In this document: one piece after another, positions 55,592 to 64,000 of the stretch
Layout of the letters: each line of letters starts with the position of its first letter
Position numbering within the stretch: position 1 is the first letter of the stretch
Assembly: GCF_016907955.1 (NCBI RefSeq)
Contig: NZ_JAFBCX010000001.1
Span: 1-64,000, forward strand
Source of the DNA: Lentzea nigeriaca
GTDB taxonomy: Bacteria > Actinomycetota > Actinomycetes > Mycobacteriales > Pseudonocardiaceae
Direction of reading: 5' to 3'
DNA length: 64,000 bases
The notes under the pieces: generated by a model
The model's input: only the letters and a program-made list of their open reading frames with translations
What the model was told of the DNA's origin: nothing
Database searches by the model: none
Translations under genes and position numbers: made by a program

Positions 55592-56644
55592 TCAGCGGCG
55601 GAACGACCTGTCCGACGATTTCCGCACGACCAGGCGAGGGGCGAGCAGACGCCCCTGGTGTGTTCGGCCTGGCGATGCGCTGAGTTCGTCGATGAGGAGT
55701 TCCATGATGGCCACGCTCACCTCGGTGAGCGGCTGGCCGACGCTGGACAGGTTCAGCGCGTACGCCGTCGGGGTGTCGTCGAAGCCGACGATCGCGATGT
55801 CTCTGCCGACTTCGAGGCCGCGTGCGGAGGCGGTGTGGTGTGCGCCGACAGCCAGGGTGTCCGAGGCCGTCACCACAGCGGTCGGTGGTTCGGGGTCGTC
55901 CAGGAAGGAGTCGAGCGTGTCGGCTCCGGCGTCCATGGTGTCGTCGACGCGGCGGTCCAGGTCGGTGGGCAGGCCGTGCCGCTGCATCGCGTAGTGCCAG
56001 GCGCGGGCGCGGCGGACGCCGACAGAGAAGCGCTCGGGCCAGCCGATGTAGGCGATGCGGCGGTGCCCGCGGGCGACGAGGTGGTCCACGGCTTCGGTCA
56101 CGCCGGCTTCGTCGTCGACGTCCACCCAGGAGTACCCGGCGGTGCCGGTGGTGGTGCGACCGAAGGCGACGAACGGCACCCGCGCGGCCAGCAGCGCGGC
56201 GGGACGGGGGTCCTCGGCGACCACGTCGTAGAGGACGACGCCGTCCACGGCGCCGGTGCGCAGCAGCTGCGACGCGGTGACCACTTCGCTGTCCGCGTCG
56301 TCGGCGGTGAACAGCAGGACGTGCCGTCCGGCCGCACGGGCCGCTTCGCCGAGCGCATGCAGGAAACGGTCGTGCAGCGACCCTACGGCCTGGGGCGCGG
56401 TCGGCACGATGCGGAACCCGATCATCTGGGACGCGCTGACTCGCAAGGCCCGTGCGGCCCGGTTCGGCTGGTACCCGAGTTGGTGGATCGCCGCCTCCAC
56501 CCGCTTGCGCGTCCTGGGCTGGACCTTGTCGGGGCGGTGAAGCACGTTCGACACCGTTTGGGCGGAGACCTTCGCCAGCCGGCCGACGTCGGCCAGGGTC
56601 ACGGCGGGCTGGGCATCCTCGCGCTCAGCCCTGCTACCGCTCAT
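55592..56644 (-). CDS. LacI-family transcriptional repressor
   Basis: 350 residues from ATG 56644. The N-terminal DNA-binding domain is classical: VTLADVGRLAKVSAQTVSNVLHRPDKV, RVEAAIHQLGYQPNRAARAL. The sugar-binding periplasmic-type domain follows, with GVDGVVLYDVV-like and SWVDVDDEAGVTEAVDHLVARGHRRIAYIGWPERFSVGV, then TASDTLAVGA and IAIVGFDDTPTAYAL. It is a paralogue of the LacI protein at 59271: both share the SWVDVD...GHRRIA(Y/F)(I/L)GWP stretch. It probably controls the debranching enzyme or the beta-helix gene in response to an oligosaccharide. Confidence 0.92.
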   Translation of the reverse strand: MSGSRAEREDAQPAVTLADVGRLAKVSAQTVSNVLHRPDKVQPRTRKRVEAAIHQLGYQPNRAARALRVSASQMIGFRIVPTAPQAVGSLHDRFLHALGEAARAAGRHVLLFTADDADSEVVTASQLLRTGAVDGVVLYDVVAEDPRPAALLAARVPFVAFGRTTTGTAGYSWVDVDDEAGVTEAVDHLVARGHRRIAYIGWPERFSVGVRRARAWHYAMQRHGLPTDLDRRVDDTMDAGADTLDSFLDDPEPPTAVVTASDTLAVGAHHTASARGLEVGRDIAIVGFDDTPTAYALNLSSVGQPLTEVSVAIMELLIDELSASPGRTHQGRLLAPRLVVRKSSDRSFRR

Positions 56645-56981
56645 GTGGATCCTTCCTGGCTCAGTTCAGCGAACAGAACAGTAGTGGAACGCTCCCATCA
56701 TCGAGGTCGCACCGCGTGCGTGGTCGTCGTCGCGGATCGCGGCGGTCGGCCGAACAGCGACTGGAGGTCGTCGGTCAGCTGAACTCTCGGCACGGCGGCA
56801 GATCGGGGTACCCGAGGTCGGGCGTGCGGAACCACGAGTGGTCGACGGGTCTGCTCGGGCACCGTGCCCTGGAGGCGCAGCTCCATGCACGCCATCGGTT
56901 GGAAACTGGTCGAGATACCCCAAGGGGCGCTCAGCAACCGGGGCAGTGCGTGGCGGCCTGGTTCGGCTCACAAATCGCCTG
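56645..56981. other. Intergenic region after the debranching-enzyme gene
   Basis: 337 bases between the LacI gene and the stop of the debranching-type gene. A minus-strand frame (56698-56937, containing GISTSFQPMACMELRLQ) is open but has weak codon bias, so I do not call it a gene. Confidence 0.4.
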
Positions 56982-59054
56982 TCATGTGACGACGGTGAAT
57001 CCTTGTGGCGCCCGAACATCGAGCACCGTGCCGTCTCGGTCGATGGAGATGTCGAGCTCCTCGTCTGCCAGCCGCAGCCCGCGGACCTCGAGCGCGCCGA
57101 CAGCACTGTGGGCGGGGGGTCGGACGGTGATCGTCCGGCGCGGTACGTCGACCTCAAGGCCGAGGAACGTCTGCACCAAGGCGATGGCCGACGCCGAGGA
57201 CCACGCCTGCGGCCGGCAGGACGCCGGATACGGCACCGGACGGCCGGTTTCGCGGGGTCCGTAGCCCGCGAAGAGTTCGGGCAGTCGCCAGTCGAAGCGC
57301 TGCGCGGCGTGCAGGAGCTGTTCGGCGAGCGTGGCGGCCCGCTGCTGCTGTCCGGTCCGGGCCAGACCGCGGATGACGATCGCGGTGTCGTGCGGCCACA
57401 CCGATCCGCAGTGGTAGCTCAGGGGCGAATATCCCTGCGCGCGCCGTGACATCGTGCGCAGCCCGAAACCGCTGGCCATGTCGGGTCCCACCAGGCGCGC
57501 GCCGATGGCCTCGGTCTCAGTCTGATCGATCAGTCCGGTACCCAGCAGGTGACCGATGTTGCTGGTCGGCGTGTCCACCGGGTTCTTCGCGCCGTCCAGG
57601 GCCAGGGCGGGAAACGGGCCCGCCTGGTCGCTGACCCAGAACTTCGTGCGGAAGGACGTGGCGAGGCGGTCCGCGTACTCGGCGAGGCCCGGCTCGTCGG
57701 CGCCCAAGGTGGACAGCAGGACGCCCGCTTTGCGCAGGGCCTCGTACTGGTAGCCCTGGACCTCGGCGAGCGCCATCGAGCCGGATGCGACCGTTCCGTC
57801 GGCGAAGCGGATCGCGTCACCCGAGTCCTTCCAACCCTGGTTGGTCAACCCGTGCCCGGACTCGTCGAGGTACTCCGCGAACCCGTCGCCGTCGGTGTCG
57901 GAGAACTCGGTGATCCAGCGCAGCGCGGCGCGCAGGTTGGGCAGCAGTGCGCGGACCTGGTCCTCGGGCATGCCCCACCGCCAGGCATCGTGCAACAGGC
58001 ACACCCACAGCGAGGTCGCGTCGATGGTGCCGTAGTACAGCGCCGGCAACGAGAATTCGGGCGTCTGGAACGACGACCGTCGAAGCTCGTGCGGGATCTT
58101 CCCCGGTGCTTCTCCGGTGACCGGTTCGTGCCGGGTGCCCTGCAGTCGCGCGAGCGTGCGCAGTGTTCCGGCGGCGAGATCGACCGACAGCGGCAGCAGG
58201 AGGCGGGCGGCCCAGATGCTGTCGCGACCGAACAGCGTCAGGTACCAGGGAGCACCCGCGCCGAGGAACACGTCCTCCGGGTGATCGGCACCAGCCATGA
58301 GCATGGCGTTGAGGTCGCTGATCGACTGCTCGACCAGTCGGGCGAGCCGCGGGTCGTCGGCCCGCACGTGCGGTACGTCGAGTCGGATCGCGTCGCCCGC
58401 CACCAGCATCGGGTCGGCGTCGGTGATCGTGAGCTCCCACCGCAGCCGGACGACCGACCTGGCGGGTAGTGCCACGGCCCATCGGACGTTCGCGGTCGTG
58501 CCGTCGGACTCGACAGCCGCATCCGGCGCGGTGAGCACGACGTCGATGGGGCCCCGGCGCCACTGCGCCGAACCGTCGCGCACGCGGGGCGGATGAAGGC
58601 CGGGGGAGGGGATGCCGGACTTGATCGCGTCGATGCCCCCGAAGTCAGCTGCTGTCGCCAGTTCCACCGTGCAGGTCTGGTCCTCCGCCGCGGCGCTGAC
58701 GAGGTCGAGCGTCTCCGCGAGGCCGCACGAGGTCACCGTGCGCCGTCTGTGCAGCCAGATGGTGGGGTCCGCGCCCGCATCACCGAGGCCGCGCAGCAGG
58801 CCGACGAACTCGCTGGTGTCCGCTGCGTGATCGGTGTGGCTGATGGGTTCCGGCTCGTGTCCGTCGACGGTGACCAGTGCCTGGCTGAGCACCCGGACGT
58901 CGCCGTGCAGCAGACCCTGTGTGCCGCGGTGACGGATCTGACCGTCGCTGCCGGCGAGCACGACGGACGGGGCGCGCAGCGTGACCGCGAGGTCGTGCAG
59001 CAAGGGCTGCCGTCCCACGACGGCCGTTTCGGAGAGCGGCGGGGGTGTGGACAT
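56982..59054 (-). CDS. Glycogen-debranching-type glycosidase (amylo-alpha-1,6-glucosidase family)
   Basis: 690 residues from ATG 59054; no Shine-Dalgarno precedes it, so it may be leaderless. The N-terminal ~210 residues are the GDE_N_bis domain (VVLAGSDGQIRHRGTQGLLHGDVRVLS, WLHRRRTVTSCGLAETL). The C-terminal (alpha/alpha)6 barrel has GAPWYLTLFGRDSIWAARLLLP, GKIPHELRR, DGDGFAEYLDESGHGLTNQGWKDSGDAI and YHCGSVWPHDTAIVIRGLAR, conserved in cytoplasmic exo-acting debranching and amylo-1,6-glucosidase-like enzymes. No signal peptide: it would act on sugars imported by the ABC system at 60392-63618. It is divergent from the LacI gene across a palindromic operator. Confidence 0.88.
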   Translation of the reverse strand: MSTPPPLSETAVVGRQPLLHDLAVTLRAPSVVLAGSDGQIRHRGTQGLLHGDVRVLSQALVTVDGHEPEPISHTDHAADTSEFVGLLRGLGDAGADPTIWLHRRRTVTSCGLAETLDLVSAAAEDQTCTVELATAADFGGIDAIKSGIPSPGLHPPRVRDGSAQWRRGPIDVVLTAPDAAVESDGTTANVRWAVALPARSVVRLRWELTITDADPMLVAGDAIRLDVPHVRADDPRLARLVEQSISDLNAMLMAGADHPEDVFLGAGAPWYLTLFGRDSIWAARLLLPLSVDLAAGTLRTLARLQGTRHEPVTGEAPGKIPHELRRSSFQTPEFSLPALYYGTIDATSLWVCLLHDAWRWGMPEDQVRALLPNLRAALRWITEFSDTDGDGFAEYLDESGHGLTNQGWKDSGDAIRFADGTVASGSMALAEVQGYQYEALRKAGVLLSTLGADEPGLAEYADRLATSFRTKFWVSDQAGPFPALALDGAKNPVDTPTSNIGHLLGTGLIDQTETEAIGARLVGPDMASGFGLRTMSRRAQGYSPLSYHCGSVWPHDTAIVIRGLARTGQQQRAATLAEQLLHAAQRFDWRLPELFAGYGPRETGRPVPYPASCRPQAWSSASAIALVQTFLGLEVDVPRRTITVRPPAHSAVGALEVRGLRLADEELDISIDRDGTVLDVRAPQGFTVVT

Positions 59055-59170
59055 GCCACGGATTTGAGCGTTAAAACTCCAGCCTGTCAAGCCATCTAGC
59101 GCGCTGGTTCGACGAGGCAGCCTTCACGCCTTGACAAACCACAAATGAGTGACCAGGATCTCCGGCCAGC

Positions 59171-59192
59171 TCGATTTTATCGATAAAATCGA
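59171..59192. promoter_or_regulatory. LacI-type operator, perfect 22-bp palindrome
   Basis: Half-site TCGATTTTATC is followed by its exact inverse with a central CG, in the 216-base region between the debranching enzyme and the LacI gene. It is AT-rich in GC-rich surroundings. It probably lets the LacI protein control both divergent units, including the ABC importer. Confidence 0.85.
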
Positions 59193-59270
59193 TCGCGCCA
59201 GCCGGCCAGGTTTGATCGTTCAAGTTCACGGCGACTGGACCGACGACCAGGATCACGAGGCGGTGGCAAG

Positions 59271-60332
59271 GTGAGTGACGACACTCAGGGCGAACAGGAC
59301 ACGTCCGGCTCCCGGGTCACATTGGAGAGCGTCGCGAAGCGTGCAGCTGTGTCGCGGCAGACGGTGTCCAATGTGCTCAACGCTCCGCATCGCGTGCGGC
59401 CGATGACCCTGCAGCGTGTTCACTCGGCGATCGCGGAACTCGGATACCGTCCGCTGCTGGCCGCCCGTCAGCTGCGCACCCAGCGTTCCCGCATCATCGG
59501 CCTGCGTCTGGAGCCGGTCCGGGACGGCATCAACGGCGCCGTTCTCGACCGCTTCCTGCACGCCTTGACCGAGGAAGCGCAACGGGGCGGGTACCGCACG
59601 ATGCTGTTCACCGCGCACAGCGACGAGGACGAGATCGCCCGGTACAGCGAACTGCTCGCGACGACCAGCGTGGACGCGTTCGTCCTGACCAGCACGCATG
59701 GCGGTGATCCCAGGACGTCGTGGCTGACCCGGCAGGGCGTCCCGTTCGTCAGCTTCGGCCGGCCGTGGTCGGATACCGGTCGCCTCAGCGACACGGGGCA
59801 CTCCTGGGTGGATGTCGACAACGCGCAGGGCACCCGAGCGGCGACGGAGTATCTGCTCTCCCAAGGCCACCGCAGGATCGCGTTCCTGGGCTGGCCCGCG
59901 GGCTCCGGAGTGGGCGACGAGCGTCGCGAAGGCTGGCGGCGGGCACTCTCGAAGGCCACCGCATGGTCCGCGAGCACCCTGGTGGCTCTCTCCGCAGAGA
60001 CCACGGACAGCGTCGAGCACGGAGCCGAAGCGGCCGCCGGGCTGCTCGCCGCGAAGTACCGGCCCACGGCGATCGTCTGCGCTTCCGACTCGTTGGCCAT
60101 CGGCGCCCTGTCCGCGGTCGCCGCGGAGCCCGTGGCCGTCGTCGGGTTCGACGACACCCCCGTCGCCGCGGCGCTGGGACTGAGCAGCGTGGCCCAACCG
60201 GTCGAGCGGGCCGCCTCGGACTGCTTCGAACTGCTCCTCGGTCACCTGGGCGCCACGTCCGCGATCTCCGCGAACCGCCTGCTCAAACCCGAACTCGTCG
60301 TTCGCCGCACCTCACCGGCCGCCGCCGGCTGA
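59271..60332 (+). CDS. LacI-family repressor of the sugar importer
   Basis: 353 residues from GTG 59271, preceded by GGTGGCAAG. Helix-turn-helix: VTLESVAKRAAVSRQTVSNVLNAPHRV, then IAELGYRPLLAARQLRTQ. The effector domain has VDAFVLTSTHGGDP, GHSWVDVDNAQGTRAATEYL, GHRRIAFLGWPAGSGVG, CASDSLAIGAL and VAVVGFDDTPVAAAL. Its position directly before the ABC importer genes and after a perfect palindrome indicates local control of transporter and debranching enzyme. It is paralogous to the protein at 55592-56644. Confidence 0.92.
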   Translation: MSDDTQGEQDTSGSRVTLESVAKRAAVSRQTVSNVLNAPHRVRPMTLQRVHSAIAELGYRPLLAARQLRTQRSRIIGLRLEPVRDGINGAVLDRFLHALTEEAQRGGYRTMLFTAHSDEDEIARYSELLATTSVDAFVLTSTHGGDPRTSWLTRQGVPFVSFGRPWSDTGRLSDTGHSWVDVDNAQGTRAATEYLLSQGHRRIAFLGWPAGSGVGDERREGWRRALSKATAWSASTLVALSAETTDSVEHGAEAAAGLLAAKYRPTAIVCASDSLAIGALSAVAAEPVAVVGFDDTPVAAALGLSSVAQPVERAASDCFELLLGHLGATSAISANRLLKPELVVRRTSPAAAG

Positions 60333-60391
60333 CACCCCTCCGCCTTCCGTTCTTCCGTCCACCCCAAGCACTGTCAACCTAGGAGTGTGCA

Positions 60392-61621
60392 ATGTTGCAC
60401 CGACGTCGTTGGATCAGACTGTCCGTAGCGGCCGCTGTCGCAGTGTTGACCCTTTCCGCCTGCGGCTCGGGATTCGACTCCGCGAGCGGGGCCGACACTC
60501 CTGGTGACCTCACCGTCCTCATCGGAGCGTCCGGCGACGCGGAGACCAACGCGGTCAAGTCGGCGGTAGCGGCGTGGTCCGCGCAGTCCGGCACCAAGGC
60601 GGAGGTGGTCGTCGCATCGGACCTGTCCCAACAGCTCAGCCAGGGCTTCACGTCCGGCCGACCGGCTGACCTGTTCTACCTCAGCGGCGAGACCATGCCC
60701 GGCTTCGCGGCCAACGGTGCTCTGGAGCCCGTCGGTGAGCGACTGGCCAACGTCGGCGACTTCCACGACGCCATCAAGGCGTCCTTCACCTACAAGGGAA
60801 AGCTCTACGCCGCACCGAAGGACTTCTCGACGCTGGGCCTCGTGATCAACCGCGACGCCTGGGCAGCTGCCGGGCTGACCGACGCCGACATCCCGACCAC
60901 GTGGGATCAACTCGCCGCCGTCGCCCGCAAGCTGACCACGCCAGGCCGAGTCGGGCTGTCGATGTCGCCGGAGTTCGCGCGGCTCGGGGTGTTCCTGGCC
61001 CAGGCGGGTGGCTGGCTCGTCGCACCGGACGGCAAGGCCGTCGCGGACTCGCCGGAGAACCTCCGGGCCCTGGAGTTCGTCAAGGGGATGCTCGCCGACG
61101 GATCGCTCAAGTTCTCCTCCGCCCTGGGCGCCGGGTGGGGCGGCGAGGCGTTCGGCAAAGGACTCGCCGCGATGACCATCGAGGGCAACTGGGTCGTCGG
61201 AGCCCTGAAGAACGACTTCCCCGCCATCAGCTACCGAGTGGCGGAACTTCCCGCAGGCCCCGGTGGGCGAGGCACCATGCAGTTCAACGGCGGCTGGGGT
61301 GTGGCGGCCGACTCCAAGAACAAGGACGCCGCCGTCAAGCTCGTCGAGTACCTGACCAACACCGACCGCCAGCTCGCCTTCGCCGACGCCTTCGGCGTGA
61401 TGCCGTCGGTCAAGTCCGCCGCCCAGCAGTGGAAGACCAAGTTCCCGCAGCAGGCCGCGTTCCTGGCGGGCGGTGACTACGCCAAGAACATCCCGAACCT
61501 CGTCGGCATCAGCGACGTCATCAAGGACTTCAACTCCCAGATCGAAGGTCTGGTGACCCGTGACCCGAAGGCCGTGCTCGGCTCGGTGCAGCGCAATCTC
61601 CAGCCGCTCGTCGGCAAGTGA
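60392..61621 (+). CDS. ABC sugar importer, substrate-binding lipoprotein
   Basis: 409 residues from ATG 60392 with AGGAG at good spacing. A basic N-terminus and hydrophobic stretch end in the lipobox LSAC (C24), so the mature protein is lipid-anchored outside the membrane. The family 1 extracellular solute-binding fold is evident: LTVLIGASGDAETNAVKSAV, PADLFYLSGETMPGFAANGAL, PKDFSTLGLVINRDAW, GKGLAAMTIEGNWVVGAL and FNGGWGVAADSKNKDAAVKL. It captures an oligosaccharide and delivers it to the permeases encoded next. No ATPase gene is present, so a shared MsiK-type ATPase is presumably used, as is usual in actinomycetes. Confidence 0.92.
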   Translation: MLHRRRWIRLSVAAAVAVLTLSACGSGFDSASGADTPGDLTVLIGASGDAETNAVKSAVAAWSAQSGTKAEVVVASDLSQQLSQGFTSGRPADLFYLSGETMPGFAANGALEPVGERLANVGDFHDAIKASFTYKGKLYAAPKDFSTLGLVINRDAWAAAGLTDADIPTTWDQLAAVARKLTTPGRVGLSMSPEFARLGVFLAQAGGWLVAPDGKAVADSPENLRALEFVKGMLADGSLKFSSALGAGWGGEAFGKGLAAMTIEGNWVVGALKNDFPAISYRVAELPAGPGGRGTMQFNGGWGVAADSKNKDAAVKLVEYLTNTDRQLAFADAFGVMPSVKSAAQQWKTKFPQQAAFLAGGDYAKNIPNLVGISDVIKDFNSQIEGLVTRDPKAVLGSVQRNLQPLVGK

Positions 61622-61633
61622 CCGGAGCGCGAC

Positions 61634-62734
61634 GTGGCCACCATGCTGTCGCACGCCCGGCGTCACCGGCCGTTCGGCCGGGACGCCATGGCGGGCTGGT
61701 TGTTCGTCCTGCCGGTGATCATCGTGCTCGGCCTGTTCCTGGTCCTGCCCGTCGTCATGGCGGCCTGGGTCAGCGTGTCGGACTGGACCGGCCGGGGAAG
61801 TCCCTTCTCCTCGACCGTGAACTTCGTCGGCATCGACAACTACCGGGACCTGTTGGGCGAGCCCGGCCTGGCGCAACGCGACTTCGGAACCTCCATCCGC
61901 AACAACGTCTACTACGTCCTGCTCGTCGTACCGACCCAGACCGCGGTCGCGCTGTTTCTCGCGGTCCTGGTCAACAAGAGGATCAAGTCGCGCGGCTTCT
62001 TCCGCACCGCCTTCTACTTCCCCTCCGTCACCAGCTCGGTCGCGATCACCGTCCTGTTCCTCTTCCTGTTCTCCGCCTCGGGTGCGGTCAACCGCATGCT
62101 GTCGTTCATCGGCCTGCGCGGGCCGAACTGGTTCGCCGATCCGCGAGGCATCATCCACATAGGACTGGGTTGGCTCGGCGTCGACCAGCCGCCCGCCGCG
62201 TTGACCGACGGCTCGCTGCTCGGTGTGAACTGGTGGGAGTGGGCGTCCGGGCCCAGTGTGGCGATGTGCGTGTTCATCGTTCTCGCGGTGTTCACCACAT
62301 CGGGCACGTTCATGCTGTTGTTCCTGTCCGCTCTGCAGAACATCCAGGCAGAGATCGAGGAAGCCGCGATCGTGGACGGCACGACGGGCTGGCAGCGGTT
62401 CAGGCTGATCACCCTGCCGATGCTGCGACCCACGATCGCCACCGTGATCACCCTCGGCCTGGTCGGTACCTGGCAGGTGTTCGACCAGATCTACACCGGC
62501 ACCAGAGGCGGACCGGCCAAGACGACCCTGACACCCGCCTACCAGTCCTACAGCGCGTCCTTCCTCAACCAGAACTGGGGACAGGGAGCGGCCATCGCGT
62601 TCGTGCTGTTCGCGATCATCGTCGTGCTCACCGCAGTTCAGCGTTCCCTGCTCAGGGAACGAGACAACGACGGCAAACCGGGACGGGTGCTTTCCACGCT
62701 CTCGTTCCGCAGAAACGCCGGAGGTGATTCGTGA
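61634..62734 (+). CDS. ABC sugar importer permease (MalF type)
   Basis: 366 residues from GTG 61634, 12 bases after the lipoprotein stop. Six or more membrane helices are visible, beginning MAGWLFVLPVIIVLGLFLVLPVVMAAW and including TFMLLFLSALQ. The ATPase-contacting EAA loop reads EIEEAAIVDGTTGWQRFRLITLPML, with the conserved EAA and G. An extra ~60-residue stretch lies between the third and fourth helices (GAVNRMLSFIGLRGPNWF to LLGVNWWEW), as in MalF-like permeases. It overlaps the next gene by four bases. Confidence 0.92.
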   Translation: MATMLSHARRHRPFGRDAMAGWLFVLPVIIVLGLFLVLPVVMAAWVSVSDWTGRGSPFSSTVNFVGIDNYRDLLGEPGLAQRDFGTSIRNNVYYVLLVVPTQTAVALFLAVLVNKRIKSRGFFRTAFYFPSVTSSVAITVLFLFLFSASGAVNRMLSFIGLRGPNWFADPRGIIHIGLGWLGVDQPPAALTDGSLLGVNWWEWASGPSVAMCVFIVLAVFTTSGTFMLLFLSALQNIQAEIEEAAIVDGTTGWQRFRLITLPMLRPTIATVITLGLVGTWQVFDQIYTGTRGGPAKTTLTPAYQSYSASFLNQNWGQGAAIAFVLFAIIVVLTAVQRSLLRERDNDGKPGRVLSTLSFRRNAGGDS

Positions 62735-63618
62735 CCACAACCCTTCGAACCGCAATGCCCGCAGCAGTGCAGGTGCCGAAGCGCTCCGGCCTCGTCCGGC
62801 GCCAGATCGCCACCTCCTGCACCTATGCCGCGCTCGTGGTTCTGGCCGGCCTGTACATCCTGCCGTTCCTGATCGACGTGGCGAACTCCTTCAAGAGCGA
62901 GCCCGATGCTGCCGCCGACCCTCTGGGACTGATCCCCGCGACCGCGACCTCGGCCGCCTACCAGCGACTCTTCCAGGCCGACTTCCCCAACTGGTTCAAG
63001 AACTCCGTGATCATCACGGTCACGGTGACCGCCGGCAGGGTGTTCTTCGACTGTCTCGCGGGCTATGCACTGGCGCGGTTGAGCTTCACCGGTCGGCGGG
63101 TGGTCTTCGCCCTGCTGATCGCCGTCATGGCGGTGCCCAACGTCGTGCTCCTCATCCCGAAGTTCCTCGTCCTCAACCAACTGGGCATGTACGACTCCTA
63201 CGCCGGCCTGATCATCCCGTTGCTGGTCGACGCGGCGGGAGTCCTGATCATGAAGACCTTCTTCGAGTCGATCCCGACCGCCGTCGAGGAAGCCGCGAAG
63301 ATCGACGGGGCAGGCACGTTCCGCAGGTTCTGGTCGATCGTGCTGCCGATGTCACGGCCTGCCGTGATCACCATCGTGATCCTGTCGTTCCAGGCGTCCT
63401 GGAACGAACTGTCCCACTTCATCGTCGCCGCCCAGGACCCGGAGCTGACCCCCCTGACCAAGGGCGTGGCCCAGCTCGCCTCCGGAGCCCTCAGCTCAGG
63501 CACCCAGTACCCGATCAAGCTGGCCGGTGCGGCGGTCATGACCATCCCGGTCGCGGTCCTGTTCTTCGTGTTCCAGCGCAGGATCATGAACGCGGCGGGT
63601 GGAGCTGTGAAGGAGTGA
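62731..63618 (+). CDS. ABC sugar importer permease (MalG type)
   Basis: 295 residues from GTG 62731 (GTGA overlap). Six membrane helices: TYAALVVLAGLYILPFLIDV, NSVIITVTVTAGRVFFDCLA, VFALLIAVMAVPNVVLLIP, IIPLLVDAAGVLIM, a helix in ITIVILSFQASWN, and VMTIPVAVLFFVFQ at the end. The EAA loop is AVEEAAKIDGAGTFRRFWSIVLPMSRPA. It pairs with the MalF-type permease to form the channel. Last gene of the importer operon. Confidence 0.92.
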   Translation: MTTTLRTAMPAAVQVPKRSGLVRRQIATSCTYAALVVLAGLYILPFLIDVANSFKSEPDAAADPLGLIPATATSAAYQRLFQADFPNWFKNSVIITVTVTAGRVFFDCLAGYALARLSFTGRRVVFALLIAVMAVPNVVLLIPKFLVLNQLGMYDSYAGLIIPLLVDAAGVLIMKTFFESIPTAVEEAAKIDGAGTFRRFWSIVLPMSRPAVITIVILSFQASWNELSHFIVAAQDPELTPLTKGVAQLASGALSSGTQYPIKLAGAAVMTIPVAVLFFVFQRRIMNAAGGAVKE

Positions 63619-63918
63619 GCAGTTCGCACAAGCCGCATGGTTCATCTGTTTCATGATCTACGTCGTGCGCCACGGGCGTTGCGACCAGCCGTGGCGGCCG
63701 ATGCGGCCGGACCGCCACCCGGCCCGGCGCCACCTCCCCCTGGCGCCGGGCTCGGACCTCGCCGCGGCTCAGATGGCGGAAACCCGCCATCACCGGACTG
63801 CGAATTTCTGTGACCTGTGTGCGTGTCGCCGGGTCTCCTCATCGTGAGGGGACACTTGTGAAGGGTTGAGGTGAGGGTGTGGACGCCCAGCACTGCAGGC
63901 ACCGAGCGGTTGCGGCCG
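63619..63918. other. Intergenic region with a terminator-like hairpin
   Basis: This 300-base gap has a hairpin at 63722-63751 (arms GCCCGGCGCCA and TGGCGCCGGGC, loop CCTCCCCC), about 100 bases after the importer operon. The rest probably contains the promoter of the sigma-factor gene. No gene is supported. Confidence 0.6.
63722..63751 (+). terminator. GC-rich terminator hairpin
   Basis: Perfect 11-bp arms with an 8-base C-rich loop and no T tract. It probably ends the ABC importer transcript. Confidence 0.6.
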
Positions 63919-64000
63919 ATGAGCGATGACGCGGAACTGACCCAGCGGGTCAGGGCTGGTGACGACCGGGCTGTCACAGAGCTCTATCGGCGACACCACC
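63919..64000 (+). CDS. ECF-type RNA polymerase sigma factor, N-terminus (cut by window edge)
   Basis: From ATG 63919 the frame reads MSDDAELTQRVRAGDDRAVT, then ELYRRHH to the window end. This is the typical opening of sigma-70 region 2 in ECF sigma factors, with the L..R...GD..A...LY.R pattern. Only 27 residues are visible, so subgroup and partner anti-sigma factor cannot be determined. Confidence 0.7.
   Translation, partial: MSDDAELTQRVRAGDDRAVTELYRRHH

Noticed and set aside
56698-56937. Minus-strand frame downstream of the debranching-type gene
   Set aside because: Codon bias is weak and the product has no family features.

Overview
The window is high-GC DNA with GTG/TTG starts, tightly overlapping genes, a SARP-type regulator, LacI-controlled secreted arabinan-active enzymes and many TetR/MarR-like regulators. 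This points to a filamentous actinomycete, most likely of the Pseudonocardiales (Lentzea/Saccharothrix-like); that placement is inference from gene content. No rRNA, intact tRNA or CRISPR array was seen.

Layout. (1) 1-18.57 kb is a defence island. It opens with the 5' end of an IS3-type transposase, followed by a large GIY-YIG (T5orf172) protein, a convergent DUF262/DUF1524 GmrSD-like enzyme and a two-gene unit ending in a PD-(D/E)XK nuclease. A six-gene operon (6768-18285) then encodes a TerY-like VWA protein, a Ser/Thr kinase with zinc ribbon, a Upf1-like SF1 helicase, a protein with a HEPN-like RX4H motif, a coiled-coil McrB-like AAA+ ATPase and a DUF2357/zinc-ribbon protein. The last five genes overlap or nearly abut. 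The operon resembles the published CoCoNuT/TerY-P branch of McrBC systems. The island stops at a 43-nt 3' piece of tRNA-Pro(GGG) followed by a terminator, which looks like the right attachment site of an integrated element. (2) 19-29.7 kb holds a SARP regulator, small secreted and membrane proteins, a decayed double-MarR gene, three secreted GH43 enzymes with CBM42 or CBM13 domains under a perfect LacI-type operator, and a decay zone with a TOTE-type primase-helicase pseudogene. (3) 29.7-34.9 kb is one 1733-residue SF1 helicase-nuclease. A 100-bp repeat follows it that is also present beside the tRNA-Pro fragment 16.6 kb upstream. (4) 35-38 kb has broken regulators, a transposase remnant and a membrane protein. 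(5) 38.19-51.35 kb is a nine-gene operon: a TIR/kinase-like/propeller protein, TPR proteins, a J-like protein without HPD, a GrpE-like protein, an Hsp70, a pseudokinase-TPR, a membrane-anchored repeat protein, a small protein and a final helical-repeat protein. It is the best candidate here for an undescribed system; an integrase remnant lies just after it. (6) 52-63.6 kb is carbohydrate metabolism: a secreted beta-helix protein, two paralogous LacI regulators, a debranching-type glycosidase, and an ABC sugar importer (lipoprotein plus two permeases) next to a perfect 22-bp palindrome. The window ends in the first codons of an ECF sigma factor.

How the genes may work together. In the first operon the VWA protein and kinase could sense or signal, the AAA+/DUF2357 pair and helicase could recognise and move on nucleic acid, and the HEPN-like protein could be the RNase effector. 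In the second operon an NADase-type TIR domain is coupled to an Hsp70-J-GrpE chaperone set and several repeat scaffolds, which suggests chaperone-gated TIR activation. Both readings are inferred from domains and operon structure.
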